DNA of 36,305 nucleotides from an uncultured Saprospiraceae bacterium. Lineage in GTDB: Bacteria > Bacteroidota > Bacteroidia > Chitinophagales > Saprospiraceae. A program made the translations under genes and the position numbers. The notes beneath the pieces were generated by a model that did no database searches, had not been told where the DNA came from, and saw only the letters and a list, made by a program, of their open reading frames with translations. The stretch covers positions 1-36,305 of the forward strand of contig CALDSS010000023.1 of assembly GCA_937924495.1 (NCBI GenBank). The letters run 5' to 3'. Each line of letters begins with the position of its first letter. Position 1 is the first letter of the stretch. Shown here one piece after another: positions 7,482-15,579 of the stretch.

Positions 7482-8081
7482 ATGAAAAATTTCAAAAATC
7501 TACTATTGCTTTTTATAGCAATTTTTGCTGTGCAAATGGTACAAGCTCAAGACGAGACTGCTCCCAAAAAGAAAGAGAAAATAAAAATGGTCATGATCAA
7601 AAAGACCATTGATGAAGATGGAAATGAGAAAGTGGAAAAAATCATCAAAGAAGGAGATGAAGCGCGTGATTTTGTTTGGATTGAAGAAGGAGAGGACGGA
7701 GAAGAAAAAGATATTCGTATCAAAATCAAGGAAGGCGACATTGACATTGATGAAGAAATAGAAATTGAGGAAGATGTTGAAATCACCATTGAAAAATCAA
7801 AAGATGGCAAGAAGGTCAAGAAAATGAGGAAAACCATCGATGTAGATGTCGAAGCAGAGGATGGTCATAAAACCATCAAAATCGCCGAAGGCAACGATGG
7901 TGAAATGGAAGTGAAAGTCATCAAACTGGGAGAAGGAGAAGAAATTCCTGCTGATATTCAGAAAAAACTCGAAGAATTAGGAATTGATTTGGATGAATTG
8001 CGTGGTGATGGCGAAAAAGAGGGAAAGGTGAAAATCATCAAAAAAGAGAAGAAGGTGATTAAAGAGAAGAAGAAATATTAA
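7482..8081 (+). CDS. exported highly charged Lys/Glu/Asp-rich protein
   Basis: A 199-aa protein with a clear signal peptide (residues 1-22, ending VQAQ). The mature part is almost entirely Lys, Glu, Asp and Ile/Val. Long stretches alternate hydrophobic and charged residues (for example IRIKIKEGDIDIDEEIEIEE), a pattern suited to exposed beta strands. There is an acidic middle and a strongly basic tail (KVKIIKKEKKVIKEKKKY). I do not recognise the family, and no catalytic motif is visible. It is a single-gene unit with its own promoter and a terminator on each side. It could bind ions or polysaccharide, but nothing in the sequence proves that. Confidence 0.8.
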   Translation: MKNFKNLLLLFIAIFAVQMVQAQDETAPKKKEKIKMVMIKKTIDEDGNEKVEKIIKEGDEARDFVWIEEGEDGEEKDIRIKIKEGDIDIDEEIEIEEDVEITIEKSKDGKKVKKMRKTIDVDVEAEDGHKTIKIAEGNDGEMEVKVIKLGEGEEIPADIQKKLEELGIDLDELRGDGEKEGKVKIIKKEKKVIKEKKKY

Positions 8082-8100
8082 GCACTAATAATTGTGAATA

Positions 8101-8135
8101 AAAACGGGGTACTACGAATGTTGTACCCCGTTTTT
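8101..8135. terminator. bidirectional terminator between convergent genes
   Basis: AAAACGGGGTAC / GTACCCCGTTTTT hairpin with a 10-base loop; the A-run and T-run make it usable from both sides. It lies between the stop of the charged protein gene (8081) and the stop of the minus-strand gene at 8138. Confidence 0.85.
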
Positions 8136-8137
8136 AG

Positions 8138-8821
8138 TTAGAGTCCTTCGATGAGTGCCAACATGGATTTAGAGCGGACGTACATCAAATCAGCGTGGTT
8201 TTCTTTTTTTGCCTTAAACTTGTCAAGCATTTTTTTCTTGATTTCTGGCCCCATATAGTCAGGAGAGATGATATTAGCTGTTCTGGCTAAATTTTCAAAA
8301 TTCTTGAAATTTTTAAGGTATCCCTTCTTGGATAAAAATAGAAGAACTGCTTCGTCAAACCTTTGTTCAACAGCCCAAAGATCTACATACCCCTCTTCGT
8401 TTACAAGGTCGTTCCAATCGATTATTCTGCGGGCAAATTGAGCAGGTAATAACCAATAGTTTGTGATTTTATAATAAAGTGCCTTCCCACTTTCGGCTTC
8501 ACCGGTGAGGTTGTTCAATTCCTCAAAGAATTTTTTGTCGGTAGAATGTAAACGGTCAAATGCGTTAATAAATCGTTTAGTTACCTTCTTGCTCTCATAC
8601 CTTAAAGATTTTACTTTTTCCGAGGAGTATTTTATGTTGTACTTCTTGAAAAACTGAAGTTTGTACTGCCACCGCAAGTCATCGGTTGTATTAAACGAAT
8701 AAAATTCAGTTAGTATTTGTCCACCTTCTTTTAGGTATGAGGCGTCAACCATGTTAAGATTTTGGCCGAAGCCCAAAGTGCTGAAGAGTAGAATAAAAGC
8801 GAGATGAAATAAATATCTCAT
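8138..8821 (-). CDS. exported protein of unknown function, intact tandem paralogue
   Basis: A 227-aa protein with a signal peptide (MRYLFHLAFILLFSTLGFGQ). The mature part is mostly helical and charged, with conserved blocks shared with the neighbouring copy: SYLKEG, YKLQFFKK, FFEELNNLTGEAESGKALYYKI.NYW.LPAQ, RFDEAVL, YVRSKSMLALIE. No catalytic motif is recognised. Its start is 11 bp downstream of the stop of the broken paralogue, so the two were probably one transcript. It is the second gene of a tandem duplication and the one that still has a full frame. Confidence 0.82.
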   Translation of the reverse strand: MRYLFHLAFILLFSTLGFGQNLNMVDASYLKEGGQILTEFYSFNTTDDLRWQYKLQFFKKYNIKYSSEKVKSLRYESKKVTKRFINAFDRLHSTDKKFFEELNNLTGEAESGKALYYKITNYWLLPAQFARRIIDWNDLVNEEGYVDLWAVEQRFDEAVLLFLSKKGYLKNFKNFENLARTANIISPDYMGPEIKKKMLDKFKAKKENHADLMYVRSKSMLALIEGL

Positions 8822-8832
8822 ATGCGTTTTGG

Positions 8833-9528
8833 TTATAGTCGTTCAATTAAATTTAGCATCGATTTGGAGCGATAGTATAGAAAGTCAGGGAAGCCTTCAA
8901 GCTCGGTTAGTTCGTCATTTAACATTTTTGGGCGGTTTTTCTCTGACATGAAATTAGGAGAAGTCTCATAAATCGTTTTCACCAGTTTTTCAAAGTCCTT
9001 AAATTTTCTCAATTTCTCGCTCTTAGCCAAAAAATAAAGGACACTTTCGTCAAACCTTTCTTCAATTTTTCGCCAATACTCTTTATCTGTATCCTCATCA
9101 TTGATAATGTCTCTGTAATCGGTCATTGTACGACTTGATTGGGCAGGTAATACCCAATAATTTTGGATTTTATAGTAAAGTGCTTTTCCACTTTCAGCTT
9201 CACCCGTAAGCTCGTTTAGCTGTTCGAAAAATGCTTGGTTGTCTGAAGGCAATCAATCATAAGCATTGAGGTATCTTTTTTCTACCACTTTATTTCTGAA
9301 GCGTTTAATTTTAGTTTTTCCACAGCAAAAGCATTTTTTTGAATTAAACTTCCTGAAAAACTGAAGTTTATATTCTTTAGGATACACGTTGTTCTTATCA
9401 AATTCGTAAAATTCAGAAAGAACTCGCTCGCCTTCTTTTAGGTATGAAGAATCAATCTTGTGAAGATTTTGACCGAAGCCAAAAGTGCTGAAGAGTAAAA
9501 TAAAAGTAAAATGAAATAGATATTTCAT
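8833..9528 (-). pseudogene. tandem paralogue interrupted by an in-frame TGA
   Basis: Same family as the gene at 8138-8821, with signal peptide MKYLFHFTFILLFSTFGFGQ. The frame runs from the ATG at 9528, meets a TGA at 9253-9255 after ...KRYLNAYD, and resumes in the same frame with LPSDNQAFFEQLNELTGE to a stop at 8833. The intact copy has Arg at the matching position (INAFD-R-LHSTD), so a CGA to TGA change is the simplest explanation. Apart from this codon the gene looks whole, about 231 codons. A Cys cluster (KCFCCGK) in the N-terminal half is not present in the sibling. Sequencing error or readthrough remain possible. Confidence 0.75.
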
Positions 9529-9554
9529 GATGCGTTTTTAGTTTTTTAGTCTTA

Positions 9555-9562
9555 CAAAAATA
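9555..9562 (-). promoter_or_regulatory. possible -7 box TATTTTTG for the tandem paralogue genes
   Basis: On the minus strand TATTTTTG matches TAnnTTTG and lies about 26 bp before the ATG at 9528. No clear -33 element is seen. Confidence 0.4.
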
Positions 9563-9633
9563 AAAAAATGATTGTAATAAAGGTCTAATCTCTTTTTACC
9601 CAATTTTTACAATAAGACAACCCGCAGTTTTCT

Positions 9634-9641
9634 TACATTTG
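9634..9641 (+). promoter_or_regulatory. -7 box TACATTTG overlapping the 5' end of uppS
   Basis: Matches TAnnTTTG exactly. It overlaps the TTG at 9639, so transcription would begin downstream of that codon; this bears on the choice of uppS start. Confidence 0.5.
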
Positions 9642-10439
9642 CAGACATTTATAAAACACCAAGCGAAATTAGATTTGGATTTATCAAACATCAAGGTTGA
9701 GGAATTACGTGCTCAGATCAATGAAGAGAAGCTGCCGCGCCACGTCGCCATTATTATGGATGGTAATGGGCGCTGGGCCAAGCAAAAGGGTAGGCCTCGT
9801 GTTTTTGGTCATAGCAATGGAGTGACTTCAGTGCGTGAAGTGACTGAAGGTGCCGCTGAGATAGGAATTGAGTATTTGACCTTGTACGCCTTTTCTACCG
9901 AAAATTGGAAACGTCCAGCTACGGAAGTGGAAGCATTGATGATTTTGTTGGTACAAACGCTTGGCAAAGAGGTAGCAACACTTAATAAAAATAATATTCG
10001 CTTACAGGCTATTGGTGATATTTCTAAGTTGCCACCACGGACACGAAAGGCATTGTTGAAAGGTATTGATGATACCAAAAACAATACGCGCATGACCCTC
10101 GTGTTGGCCTTGAATTATAGCGCAAAGTGGGAAATTTTGGAAGCGACTCGAATCATTTCTGACCAAGTGAAAAGAGGAGAGTTCAGTTCTAATGAAATTA
10201 CGGCTGATATTTTTTCGGATGCTTTGAGTACCGCCGGTATGCCTGACCCAGAGTTGTTGATTAGAACAAGTGGTGAAACGCGGTTAAGCAATTTCCTATT
10301 ATGGCAGTTGGCTTACGCCGAATTTTACTTCACGCCGGTGCTTTGGCCAGACTATCGAAAGAAGCATTTTTTACAATCCATTATTGATTATCAGCAGCGA
10401 GAACGACGTTTTGGAAAAATAAGTGAACAATTAACCTGA
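9639..10439 (+). CDS. uppS: isoprenyl transferase / undecaprenyl diphosphate synthase
   Basis: Condenses isopentenyl diphosphate onto farnesyl diphosphate to make the C55 carrier lipid for peptidoglycan and surface polysaccharides. Family motifs are all present: HVAIIMDGNGRWAKQKG (catalytic D41 in this numbering), GHSNGV, LYAFSTENWKRP, and RTSGETRLSNFLLWQLAYAEFYF near the C-terminus. The frame has no ATG before the catalytic motif. TTG at 9639 gives 266 aa; TTG at 9675 gives 254 aa, nearer the usual ~250. A promoter box overlaps 9639, so 9675 is the better start. It lies 198 bp upstream of bamA, a pairing common in Bacteroidota. Confidence 0.95.
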   Translation: MQTFIKHQAKLDLDLSNIKVEELRAQINEEKLPRHVAIIMDGNGRWAKQKGRPRVFGHSNGVTSVREVTEGAAEIGIEYLTLYAFSTENWKRPATEVEALMILLVQTLGKEVATLNKNNIRLQAIGDISKLPPRTRKALLKGIDDTKNNTRMTLVLALNYSAKWEILEATRIISDQVKRGEFSSNEITADIFSDALSTAGMPDPELLIRTSGETRLSNFLLWQLAYAEFYFTPVLWPDYRKKHFLQSIIDYQQRERRFGKISEQLT

Positions 10440-10456
10440 TACCTACAACCATAACC

Positions 10457-10464
10457 TACCTTTG
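10457..10464 (+). promoter_or_regulatory. -7 box TACCTTTG upstream of bamA
   Basis: Matches TAnnTTTG; the -33 element is weak. It would give bamA a leader of about 165 nt in the otherwise featureless 10440-10637 gap. Confidence 0.45.
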
Positions 10465-10637
10465 CGACCTCTTTAATTTAGAGAAAACAGTGAACACACA
10501 TTTACAGCAAAATATCAGATTGAAAAATATCAAAAACTTTTCCTTAGTTATCCAAATTTATTCATTCAGTTAAACTTGGAAGTTCTCCCTTCATCAGGAG
10601 GGGTAGGAGGAGTTGAAGAAGTTTAGTATAATTATAA

Positions 10638-13172
10638 ATGAGAAAGATCAAGAATTATTTATTTACGGCATTGGCAATTTTTCTTTTACAACCACTAGTT
10701 GCACAGGATGACTTGTTTGATTACAGTGAGCCAAAAGATTATGAAATTGCAGGCGTAAAAGTGACGGGTGGCGAATTTAGTGATGATAATGCGATTATCT
10801 CTATTGCTGGTTTTAGAGTAGGAGAGAAGATTAAACTCCCTGGCCCTGAAACTGCTCGTGCGCTAAAAAGCCTTTGGAAATTAAGTCTTTTCGAAGATAT
10901 TAAGATTTACAAAGAGAAAACGATTGGAGATAAAATCTTTTTAGAGATTGCTGTTAAAGAACGTCCGCGTCTTTCGAGCCATACTTATCAAGGAACTAAG
11001 AAAGGACATCACGACGATTTGAATGAGGCAGTAAATGTTCATCTTGTAAAAGGAGGAATCATTACAGAAAACATCAAAACGAATGCGATGACTGCTGTCC
11101 GCGATTATTATGTGGACAAAGGATATTTGGATGCAAAGGTAGATGTAGTTGAAAAAGAAGACCCGAAGAAGCCGAATGCGGTTCGATTGGTTTTTGATGT
11201 GAAGAGAGGCAAAAAGGTAAAAATTCAAAATATTACCTTTTCAGGAAATAACAATTTGGGTAGCCGAAAACTGCGAAAGCAGATGGAAGGAACGCATCGT
11301 AAACGTAAAGTCTTCACTTCTTCAAAGTTATTGAAAGACGAGTACGAATTGGATAAAAAACTGATTATTGAAAAATATAATAAAATCGGTTTTAGAGATG
11401 CTCGTATTACAAATGATAGTATTTGGAGAGAAGCGGATGGTGATTTACGTCTCCACTTGACTGTGAATGAAGGTAATCGCTACTTTTTCAGAAATATTGG
11501 TTGGAAAGGAAATTCAATATATGATACCCAAACACTAAGCACAGTTTTGGGTATCAATAAGGGTGATGTTTACAACAATGAATTGCTGCAAACACGCCTG
11601 AGTTTTAGCCAAGATGGCCGAGATGTCAGTACTTTGTATATGGATGAGGGGTATTTGTTTTTCCAAGTAGATCCAGTAGAAGTAGCTATTGTAGGTGATT
11701 CTATTGATTTAGAAATTAGAATTTTTGAAGGGCCACAAGCAACAATCGATAAAGTAGTCATTAAAGGAAATGACCGTACGAACGAGCATGTGATTCGTCG
11801 TGAATTGAGAACAGTGCCAGGCGAGAAATTCAGTAGAACCGACATCATTCGTTCGCAACGTGAAATCATCAACCTTGGTTATTTCAATCCCGAGACATTA
11901 GGTATTAATACGCCAGTGAATCCAGAAAGAGGAACTGTTGATATTGAATATACAGTAGAAGAGAAACCTTCTGATCAATTGGAGCTATCTGCAGGTTGGG
12001 GTGGTTTTGGTCGTGGTGTGATTGGTACACTTGGGGTGACGTTCAACAACTTTTCTATAAAAAATATAGCCGACCGTTCGAGTTGGAGCCCACTACCGCA
12101 AGGTGATGGTCAACGACTATCTCTTAGAGCGCAGACCAATGGTCGTTTTTACCAATCTTACAATGCATCGTTTACGGAGCCATGGTTGGGGGGTAAAAAA
12201 CCAACCTCACTTACAGTAGCTGGTTTTCATACACTTTTGACCAATGGTCTTTTTAGGTCTAGTGAAAATTATGGCTCATTAGGCATCTCTGGTGTTTCTA
12301 TTTCTGTAGGAACGCGTTTGAAATGGCCTGATGATAACTTCGTTACTACTACGGCGCTTAACTTACAACGTATCGGCCTGAATAACTGGTCAAGAGCACT
12401 CTTTATTACTGACTTTGGTGATTTGGTAACAAGAGGAGATTACTACAACTTGAGTATCAATCAAACGATAACACGTAGTTCTGTAAATGATCCGCTTTTC
12501 CCACGTAATGGTTCGAGTGTGAGTTTGTCTGCTCAGTTTACGTTGCCATATTCTCTTTTCACACAAGAGCGATTTGACCTTAAACCAACTGACGAACGGT
12601 ACAAATTTTTGGAATATCACAAATGGCGTTTCAATGCAGACTGGTACAATACCATCGTAGGAAAATTAGTATTGAAAGTTCAAGCTAAAATAGGAATGAT
12701 TGGTCAATACAATACTGAAGTTGGTATTTCTCCATTCGAAAGATTTCAGTTAGGTGGTGATGGTTTGAACAATCAATCTTTGGGTCTGAATGTAGGTACA
12801 GACATTATCTCATTGAGAGGATATGAAGTAGAAGATTTAGATGCTAATATTAGAACCAATATATCCACCGGTCAACCAGTACCAACGCCGATATTCAATA
12901 AATTCACCGCAGAATTGCGTTATCCAATTTCCTTGAATCCAAGTTCTACAATCTATGTTTTAGCATTTGCGCAGGGAGGAAACGCATATCAATCTTTCCG
13001 AGATTACAATCCGTATGACTTGAAACGTTCTGCTGGTTTAGGTCTGCGCGTATTCTTGCCGATGTTTGGTATGCTTGGATTTGATTACGGTATCGGTTTT
13101 GATAAAGATGGCCCCGCTACATTGAGCAATATGGGTAACTTTAATATTGTACTTGGTTTTGAACCTGAGTAG
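10638..13172 (+). CDS. bamA: outer membrane protein assembly factor BamA (Omp85)
   Basis: Inserts beta-barrel proteins into the outer membrane. A signal peptide (1-22, ending LVAQ) is followed by consecutive POTRA domains from about residue 35 to 430, recognisable by strand-helix-helix-strand units such as GGEFSDDNAIISIAGFRVGEKI, VRDYYVDKGYLDAKVD and FSGNNNLGSRKLRKQM. The 16-stranded barrel begins around LELSAGWGGFG and carries the conserved barrel-loop motif SLRGYE (R727). It ends in a strand terminating in FEPE. Length 844 aa is normal for Bacteroidota BamA. Upstream is uppS. Unlike many relatives, no Skp/OmpH genes follow; a terminator comes instead. Confidence 0.95.
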   Translation: MRKIKNYLFTALAIFLLQPLVAQDDLFDYSEPKDYEIAGVKVTGGEFSDDNAIISIAGFRVGEKIKLPGPETARALKSLWKLSLFEDIKIYKEKTIGDKIFLEIAVKERPRLSSHTYQGTKKGHHDDLNEAVNVHLVKGGIITENIKTNAMTAVRDYYVDKGYLDAKVDVVEKEDPKKPNAVRLVFDVKRGKKVKIQNITFSGNNNLGSRKLRKQMEGTHRKRKVFTSSKLLKDEYELDKKLIIEKYNKIGFRDARITNDSIWREADGDLRLHLTVNEGNRYFFRNIGWKGNSIYDTQTLSTVLGINKGDVYNNELLQTRLSFSQDGRDVSTLYMDEGYLFFQVDPVEVAIVGDSIDLEIRIFEGPQATIDKVVIKGNDRTNEHVIRRELRTVPGEKFSRTDIIRSQREIINLGYFNPETLGINTPVNPERGTVDIEYTVEEKPSDQLELSAGWGGFGRGVIGTLGVTFNNFSIKNIADRSSWSPLPQGDGQRLSLRAQTNGRFYQSYNASFTEPWLGGKKPTSLTVAGFHTLLTNGLFRSSENYGSLGISGVSISVGTRLKWPDDNFVTTTALNLQRIGLNNWSRALFITDFGDLVTRGDYYNLSINQTITRSSVNDPLFPRNGSSVSLSAQFTLPYSLFTQERFDLKPTDERYKFLEYHKWRFNADWYNTIVGKLVLKVQAKIGMIGQYNTEVGISPFERFQLGGDGLNNQSLGLNVGTDIISLRGYEVEDLDANIRTNISTGQPVPTPIFNKFTAELRYPISLNPSSTIYVLAFAQGGNAYQSFRDYNPYDLKRSAGLGLRVFLPMFGMLGFDYGIGFDKDGPATLSNMGNFNIVLGFEPE

Positions 13173-13211
13173 TCAGGTGGCAATATGCACTACTGCTTAG
13201 AGACAAAAGAG

Positions 13212-13247
13212 AAGCCCTCGTCGAAATTTCGGCGAGGGCTTTTTTTA
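13212..13247. terminator. strong terminator after bamA
   Basis: AAGCCCTCG / CGAGGGCTT stem, extended by the inner TCGAAATTTCGG palindrome, followed by seven T's. It sits between convergent genes (bamA and the minus-strand gene ending at 13248). Confidence 0.88.
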
Positions 13248-13556
13248 TTAGTTCTTATTTAAATATGGGTATTCCCATTTTGAATCAAAAAAGTATTCAC
13301 GATAATTCCAGAATTTAAGATAGTTTTTCGAAAAGGTTCTATATAAAGTAGTGTCCTTTGTATCTGGATTCTTTTTCAAAAAAAGCTGAAAATTATATTC
13401 CATATCACTTAGATTTAAACCTTTTGATGGCATTATGGAATATTCAAAAGAACTGTCAGCATTTGAATAATGATATTTTTTTCCTATCCATAGGATTGAA
13501 ATAAAATTCGAGATAATCAAAGTGAATAAAATCAAAAAGATAATACTTTTTTTCAT
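13248..13556 (-). CDS. small membrane-anchored hypothetical protein
   Basis: About 102 aa from MKKSIIFLILF (start at 13556), with one N-terminal hydrophobic segment that could be a signal anchor and a Tyr/Lys/Asp-rich outer part. An upstream ATG at 13583 would add nine residues and overlap the end of the lipoprotein gene by ten bases; the downstream start gives a cleaner N-terminus. It follows the lipoprotein gene closely on the same strand, so the two probably form an operon. No family recognised. Confidence 0.6.
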   Translation of the reverse strand: MKKSIIFLILFTLIISNFISILWIGKKYHYSNADSSFEYSIMPSKGLNLSDMEYNFQLFLKKNPDTKDTTLYRTFSKNYLKFWNYREYFFDSKWEYPYLNKN

Positions 13557-13573
13557 TTTCAGTATTTTAGAAA

Positions 13574-15241
13574 TTATAGACAATTGGATTCAGGTGCATT
13601 CCCTCCATTTGAGTCTAAACTATAATTTGCATCAGGGTTATTATAATCTTTTAAATCTTCTCCCAAGTCTCCTGGGTTGCTTCCTGCTCCTCCAGGCCAT
13701 GTTCCGCGTGTATCTGGAATGTTGAGACCTATTTGGTTAAGATGATTCATTGCATAGTCAGAACAATTATTTGAGTTCAAGTCATAATAATTATTTAATC
13801 CGGGCCCAGGATTTGATGCTCCAGCAATACTTGAAAGAACCTGATTGAATTCCTCGCATGTTAATTCGAAGGTTATTGCAACACTGAACTCTCTACCTCC
13901 ATCATCTCCAAATGCTGGAAGGCTCAAGCCAGTTTTAGGATCTCCAGGCATAACGGGACCACTTGGATAAAGGCCAGTAACCAAGGTTGTATTTTCTCCT
14001 CCCTCTTCCATATTCAATCCTAAGAATGCATGTCCGACATCTACAGTAAGGTTTCCATCATCATCATATAAATCCCAAGATGCTCTAGAGTTCGCAGTAG
14101 GTTGATCTACATAAAGAGTAACAGAAAGTGATCCAGAAAAACTGTTACAATCTACATGATTTTCACCAAAGCAATCCTTTAAGGCCTGTTTTATATTATT
14201 AATTGGAGTCTTTGGAGATTGTAAAATTTCAGATTTAAGAAAAAAATCACTGCAATCTCGATTATTCATATAATTTTCAATTCCATCCAGCAAATATTGA
14301 GGACTTTGACAATCATTAAAATTTCCACCTAAAGCTTCTGTTATAATCTCAACAGATGTTTTGTCAGGATTACAAGGGTCTTTTATGTCTTTTAGCATTT
14401 CCACCTTTAATTTATGACAATTATCTCTATCAGCCTCTGCACCAGGAGGAATACCACCAATCTCATCACCTGGCGGAAGACCTGAGTGTGTCAGATTCTC
14501 TGGACAATACCAATATTCTAGTTGTGCCCAATTACCACCTTGAAAACTATGAACCACATCTTTGATTTTTGTATAAAGGAATTTTATACTGCCATCTCCC
14601 CCTATCTGGTAGACATCTTCATAAATCGTTGTGGTTTCTACGTTTCGAGCTCTTTGTACTGGATATGCCACCATATAGCAATCATCATTTCTTGAGCCAA
14701 CTACATCTTCTGAATCGCATAGTGAAGGAAGTGATGACCTGTAAGTACCTGTTCTAACTCCATTTTCAAAAGTATAAGCCTCTACAAATTCAGATGTATA
14801 ATAATCAAAAATATAGAGGTCTCCAGTGAATTCGCGGGGCATATTATTAATAGTAACATCATTTATAACATGGCCACTTACATCTTCTAAAGCAGAAATA
14901 ATCATAAAGAATTTTTTGAAGGTAAGGTCTTCAGCACTATTTTTTGTTACAATTCTGCTGCTGAGTGCTACTTCCTGTCCAGAATAGTTAGGGTTAAAAA
15001 AAATAGGGGAATGTCCATTTAAATGAACTGCATATTCATTATAGAAATAATTTTCATGAAATTTTTCAGTGATGTGTTCTGTTTTCGTAATTTCTAGCTC
15101 ATCGACCGAAAAACATTCTAATTCTTCAACTGATTCTTCAATGACAGATTTCTGGGAGAATTCATTTTCTTTTTCACAAGAAAAGAAAAATATGAGGGTA
15201 ATGAGAAGAGGTGCTAACTTAAAAAATGATAGTTTATACAT
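13574..15241 (-). CDS. lipoprotein with C-terminal permuted papain-like (NlpC/P60- or LRAT-like) domain
   Basis: A 555-aa protein. Residues 1-22 form a lipoprotein signal (LIFFFSC, lipidated C22). The middle is Cys-containing and unrecognised. The C-terminal ~180 residues carry DVGHAFLGL (H404) and later YDLNSNNCSDYAMNHLNQIG (C493), followed by a Gly/Pro-rich GTWPGGAGSNPGDLGEDL. A His near the start and a Cys in an NC-D/E-hydrophobic motif later is the order found in circularly permuted NlpC/P60 and LRAT-like folds, which act as amidases, peptidases or acyltransferases. Catalytic activity is inferred from these two residues only. Related C-termini seem common in Bacteroidota lipoproteins. Confidence 0.75.
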   Translation of the reverse strand: MYKLSFFKLAPLLITLIFFFSCEKENEFSQKSVIEESVEELECFSVDELEITKTEHITEKFHENYFYNEYAVHLNGHSPIFFNPNYSGQEVALSSRIVTKNSAEDLTFKKFFMIISALEDVSGHVINDVTINNMPREFTGDLYIFDYYTSEFVEAYTFENGVRTGTYRSSLPSLCDSEDVVGSRNDDCYMVAYPVQRARNVETTTIYEDVYQIGGDGSIKFLYTKIKDVVHSFQGGNWAQLEYWYCPENLTHSGLPPGDEIGGIPPGAEADRDNCHKLKVEMLKDIKDPCNPDKTSVEIITEALGGNFNDCQSPQYLLDGIENYMNNRDCSDFFLKSEILQSPKTPINNIKQALKDCFGENHVDCNSFSGSLSVTLYVDQPTANSRASWDLYDDDGNLTVDVGHAFLGLNMEEGGENTTLVTGLYPSGPVMPGDPKTGLSLPAFGDDGGREFSVAITFELTCEEFNQVLSSIAGASNPGPGLNNYYDLNSNNCSDYAMNHLNQIGLNIPDTRGTWPGGAGSNPGDLGEDLKDYNNPDANYSLDSNGGNAPESNCL

Positions 15242-15427
15242 GGTTTAAATTTTAATTACAAGCCCGCATCACGGCGTTGGGCATAGCCGCTCTACTTTGG
15301 TTTTGAGTGGTGTTCGAGGTTTTCCACTTGTAAAGTGAAATGATTTTTGGTTCGATGGAATATATAGGTTTAGTTATTCTCCTTTTGCAGGATGAGCATT
15401 TCCATTCTTTGTGTTAAAATTTCACCG

Positions 15428-15452
15428 TTACTTTTTTGTTGTAACAAAAGTA
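15428..15452. promoter_or_regulatory. inverted repeat overlapping a minus-strand -7 box
   Basis: TTACTTTT and AAAAGTAA arms lie around TTGTTGTAAC. On the minus strand TACTTTTG (15452-15445) matches TAnnTTTG, with a TTTG 24 bp upstream. It would drive the lipoprotein gene with a long leader; a repressor site overlapping a promoter is possible. Confidence 0.35.
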
Positions 15453-15553
15453 ATACATACACGCACACATAAATTCCAAATATTTAACATATAAATTTAA
15501 AATGGGCTATTTGTTAGAGAATCATAGTTTTATGATTTCATTTTTAGCATTGC

Positions 15554-15561
15554 TACCTTTG
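15554..15561 (+). promoter_or_regulatory. -7 box TACCTTTG
   Basis: Exact TAnnTTTG match 18 bp before the ATG at 15580; no clear -33 element. Confidence 0.5.
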
Positions 15562-15579
15562 AGCCAATAACTACTTGAC

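Larger units (their letters stand above)
15242..15579. other. intergenic region between divergent genes
   Basis: No gene. Contains a GC-richer stretch at 15260-15290 with GGCGTTGGGC, a candidate minus-strand promoter (15445-15452) and a plus-strand promoter box (15554-15561). A TTACTTTT...AAAAGTAA inverted repeat (15428-15452) overlaps the minus-strand promoter box and could be an operator. Confidence 0.55.

Noticed and set aside
7547-7837. Ser/Ile-rich minus-strand frame opposite the charged protein
   Set aside because: It arises from the low-complexity Lys/Glu codons on the plus strand; no promoter or start signal.
9253-9255. TGA as a selenocysteine or recoded codon
   Set aside because: The sibling has Arg, not Cys, and no SECIS-like stem was evident; a CGA to TGA change is simpler.
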